NCBI GenBank assembly: GCA_016209525.1
Contig: JACQWK010000277.1
Location: 1-32,702, forward strand
Origin: Verrucomicrobiota bacterium
GTDB taxonomy: Bacteria; Verrucomicrobiota; Verrucomicrobiia; Limisphaerales; SIBE01
Length of the DNA stretch: 32,702 nucleotides
Reading direction: 5' to 3'
The notes under the pieces were generated by a model. The model did not search any database and was not told the DNA's origin. It saw only the letters and a list, made by a program, of their open reading frames with translations. Below, piece by piece: positions 32,691 to 32,702 of this stretch (its first letter is position 1; each line of letters begins with the position of its first letter). The position numbers were made by a program, and so were the translations under genes.

Positions 32691-32702
32691 ATGGCTGAAA
32701 CC
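32691..32702 (+). CDS. start of the next eCIS gene (partial)
   Basis: An ATG and four codons (MAET) are visible before the window ends. It begins about 28 bases after the direct repeat and keeps the direction of the cluster. In Afp-type loci a gp25-like baseplate gene (Afp9) commonly lies here, but nothing in four codons can confirm it. Confidence 0.4.

Noticed and set aside
25637..32702. Prophage or type VI secretion system
   Set aside because: No capsid, portal, terminase or TssB/C-type sheath genes are seen. DUF4255, the gp19-type tube pair and the LysM-VgrG-PAAR order indicate an eCIS.

Overview
The window comes from a GC-rich, free-living Gram-negative bacterium. It most resembles Verrucomicrobiota of the Pedosphaera/Limisphaera type (former subdivision 3). 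This is inferred from the LptF-type permease, the secreted NHL, PHP/esterase and GH10 proteins, many two-component regulators, loosely packed genes, and long gaps filled with short palindromic repeats. No rRNA or tRNA gene was seen.

Left part (1-12.3 kb): the 3' end of a primary sigma factor (rpoD). Then, on the minus strand, come an LptF/LptG-family permease, a two-gene signalling operon (GAF-PAS histidine kinase, then a receiver with a degenerate HD-GYP domain) and a Sel1-repeat lipoprotein-like/secreted protein. Divergently, on the plus strand, come a secreted PHP-domain/esterase fusion, a tightly overlapping trio (42-aa small ORF, HEPN protein, secreted NHL protein), an efflux adaptor plus ABC ATPase without an adjacent permease, and a small zinc-ribbon protein.

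Middle (12.3-25.3 kb): polyphosphate kinase (minus), a sigma-54-dependent regulator followed by its NtrY-like kinase (plus, with a good intrinsic terminator), and an SDR-fold protein (minus). A small conserved-looking protein precedes a decayed zone of about 2 kb holding a truncated tyrosine recombinase and several families of inverted repeats. A GH10 xylanase and a second sigma-54 activator with a receiver-like domain lacking the usual aspartate follow.

Right part (25.3-32.7 kb): the start of an extracellular contractile injection system (eCIS; Afp/PVC/MAC-like) in one orientation. In order it has a small winged-helix-like ORF, a DUF4255 tail-terminator homologue, an unrecognised beta-rich protein, the sheath, two Hcp/gp19-like tube proteins, a 53-aa DUF5908-like protein, a LysM-type baseplate hub protein (Afp7-like), a VgrG-like spike (Afp8-like) and a PAAR tip. 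The PAAR gene is bracketed by two 92-bp direct repeats. A further gene begins at the right edge. The remaining baseplate, tape measure, fibre, ATPase and any toxin genes must lie outside the window. The sigma-54 activator next to this locus is the obvious candidate regulator, but only by position.
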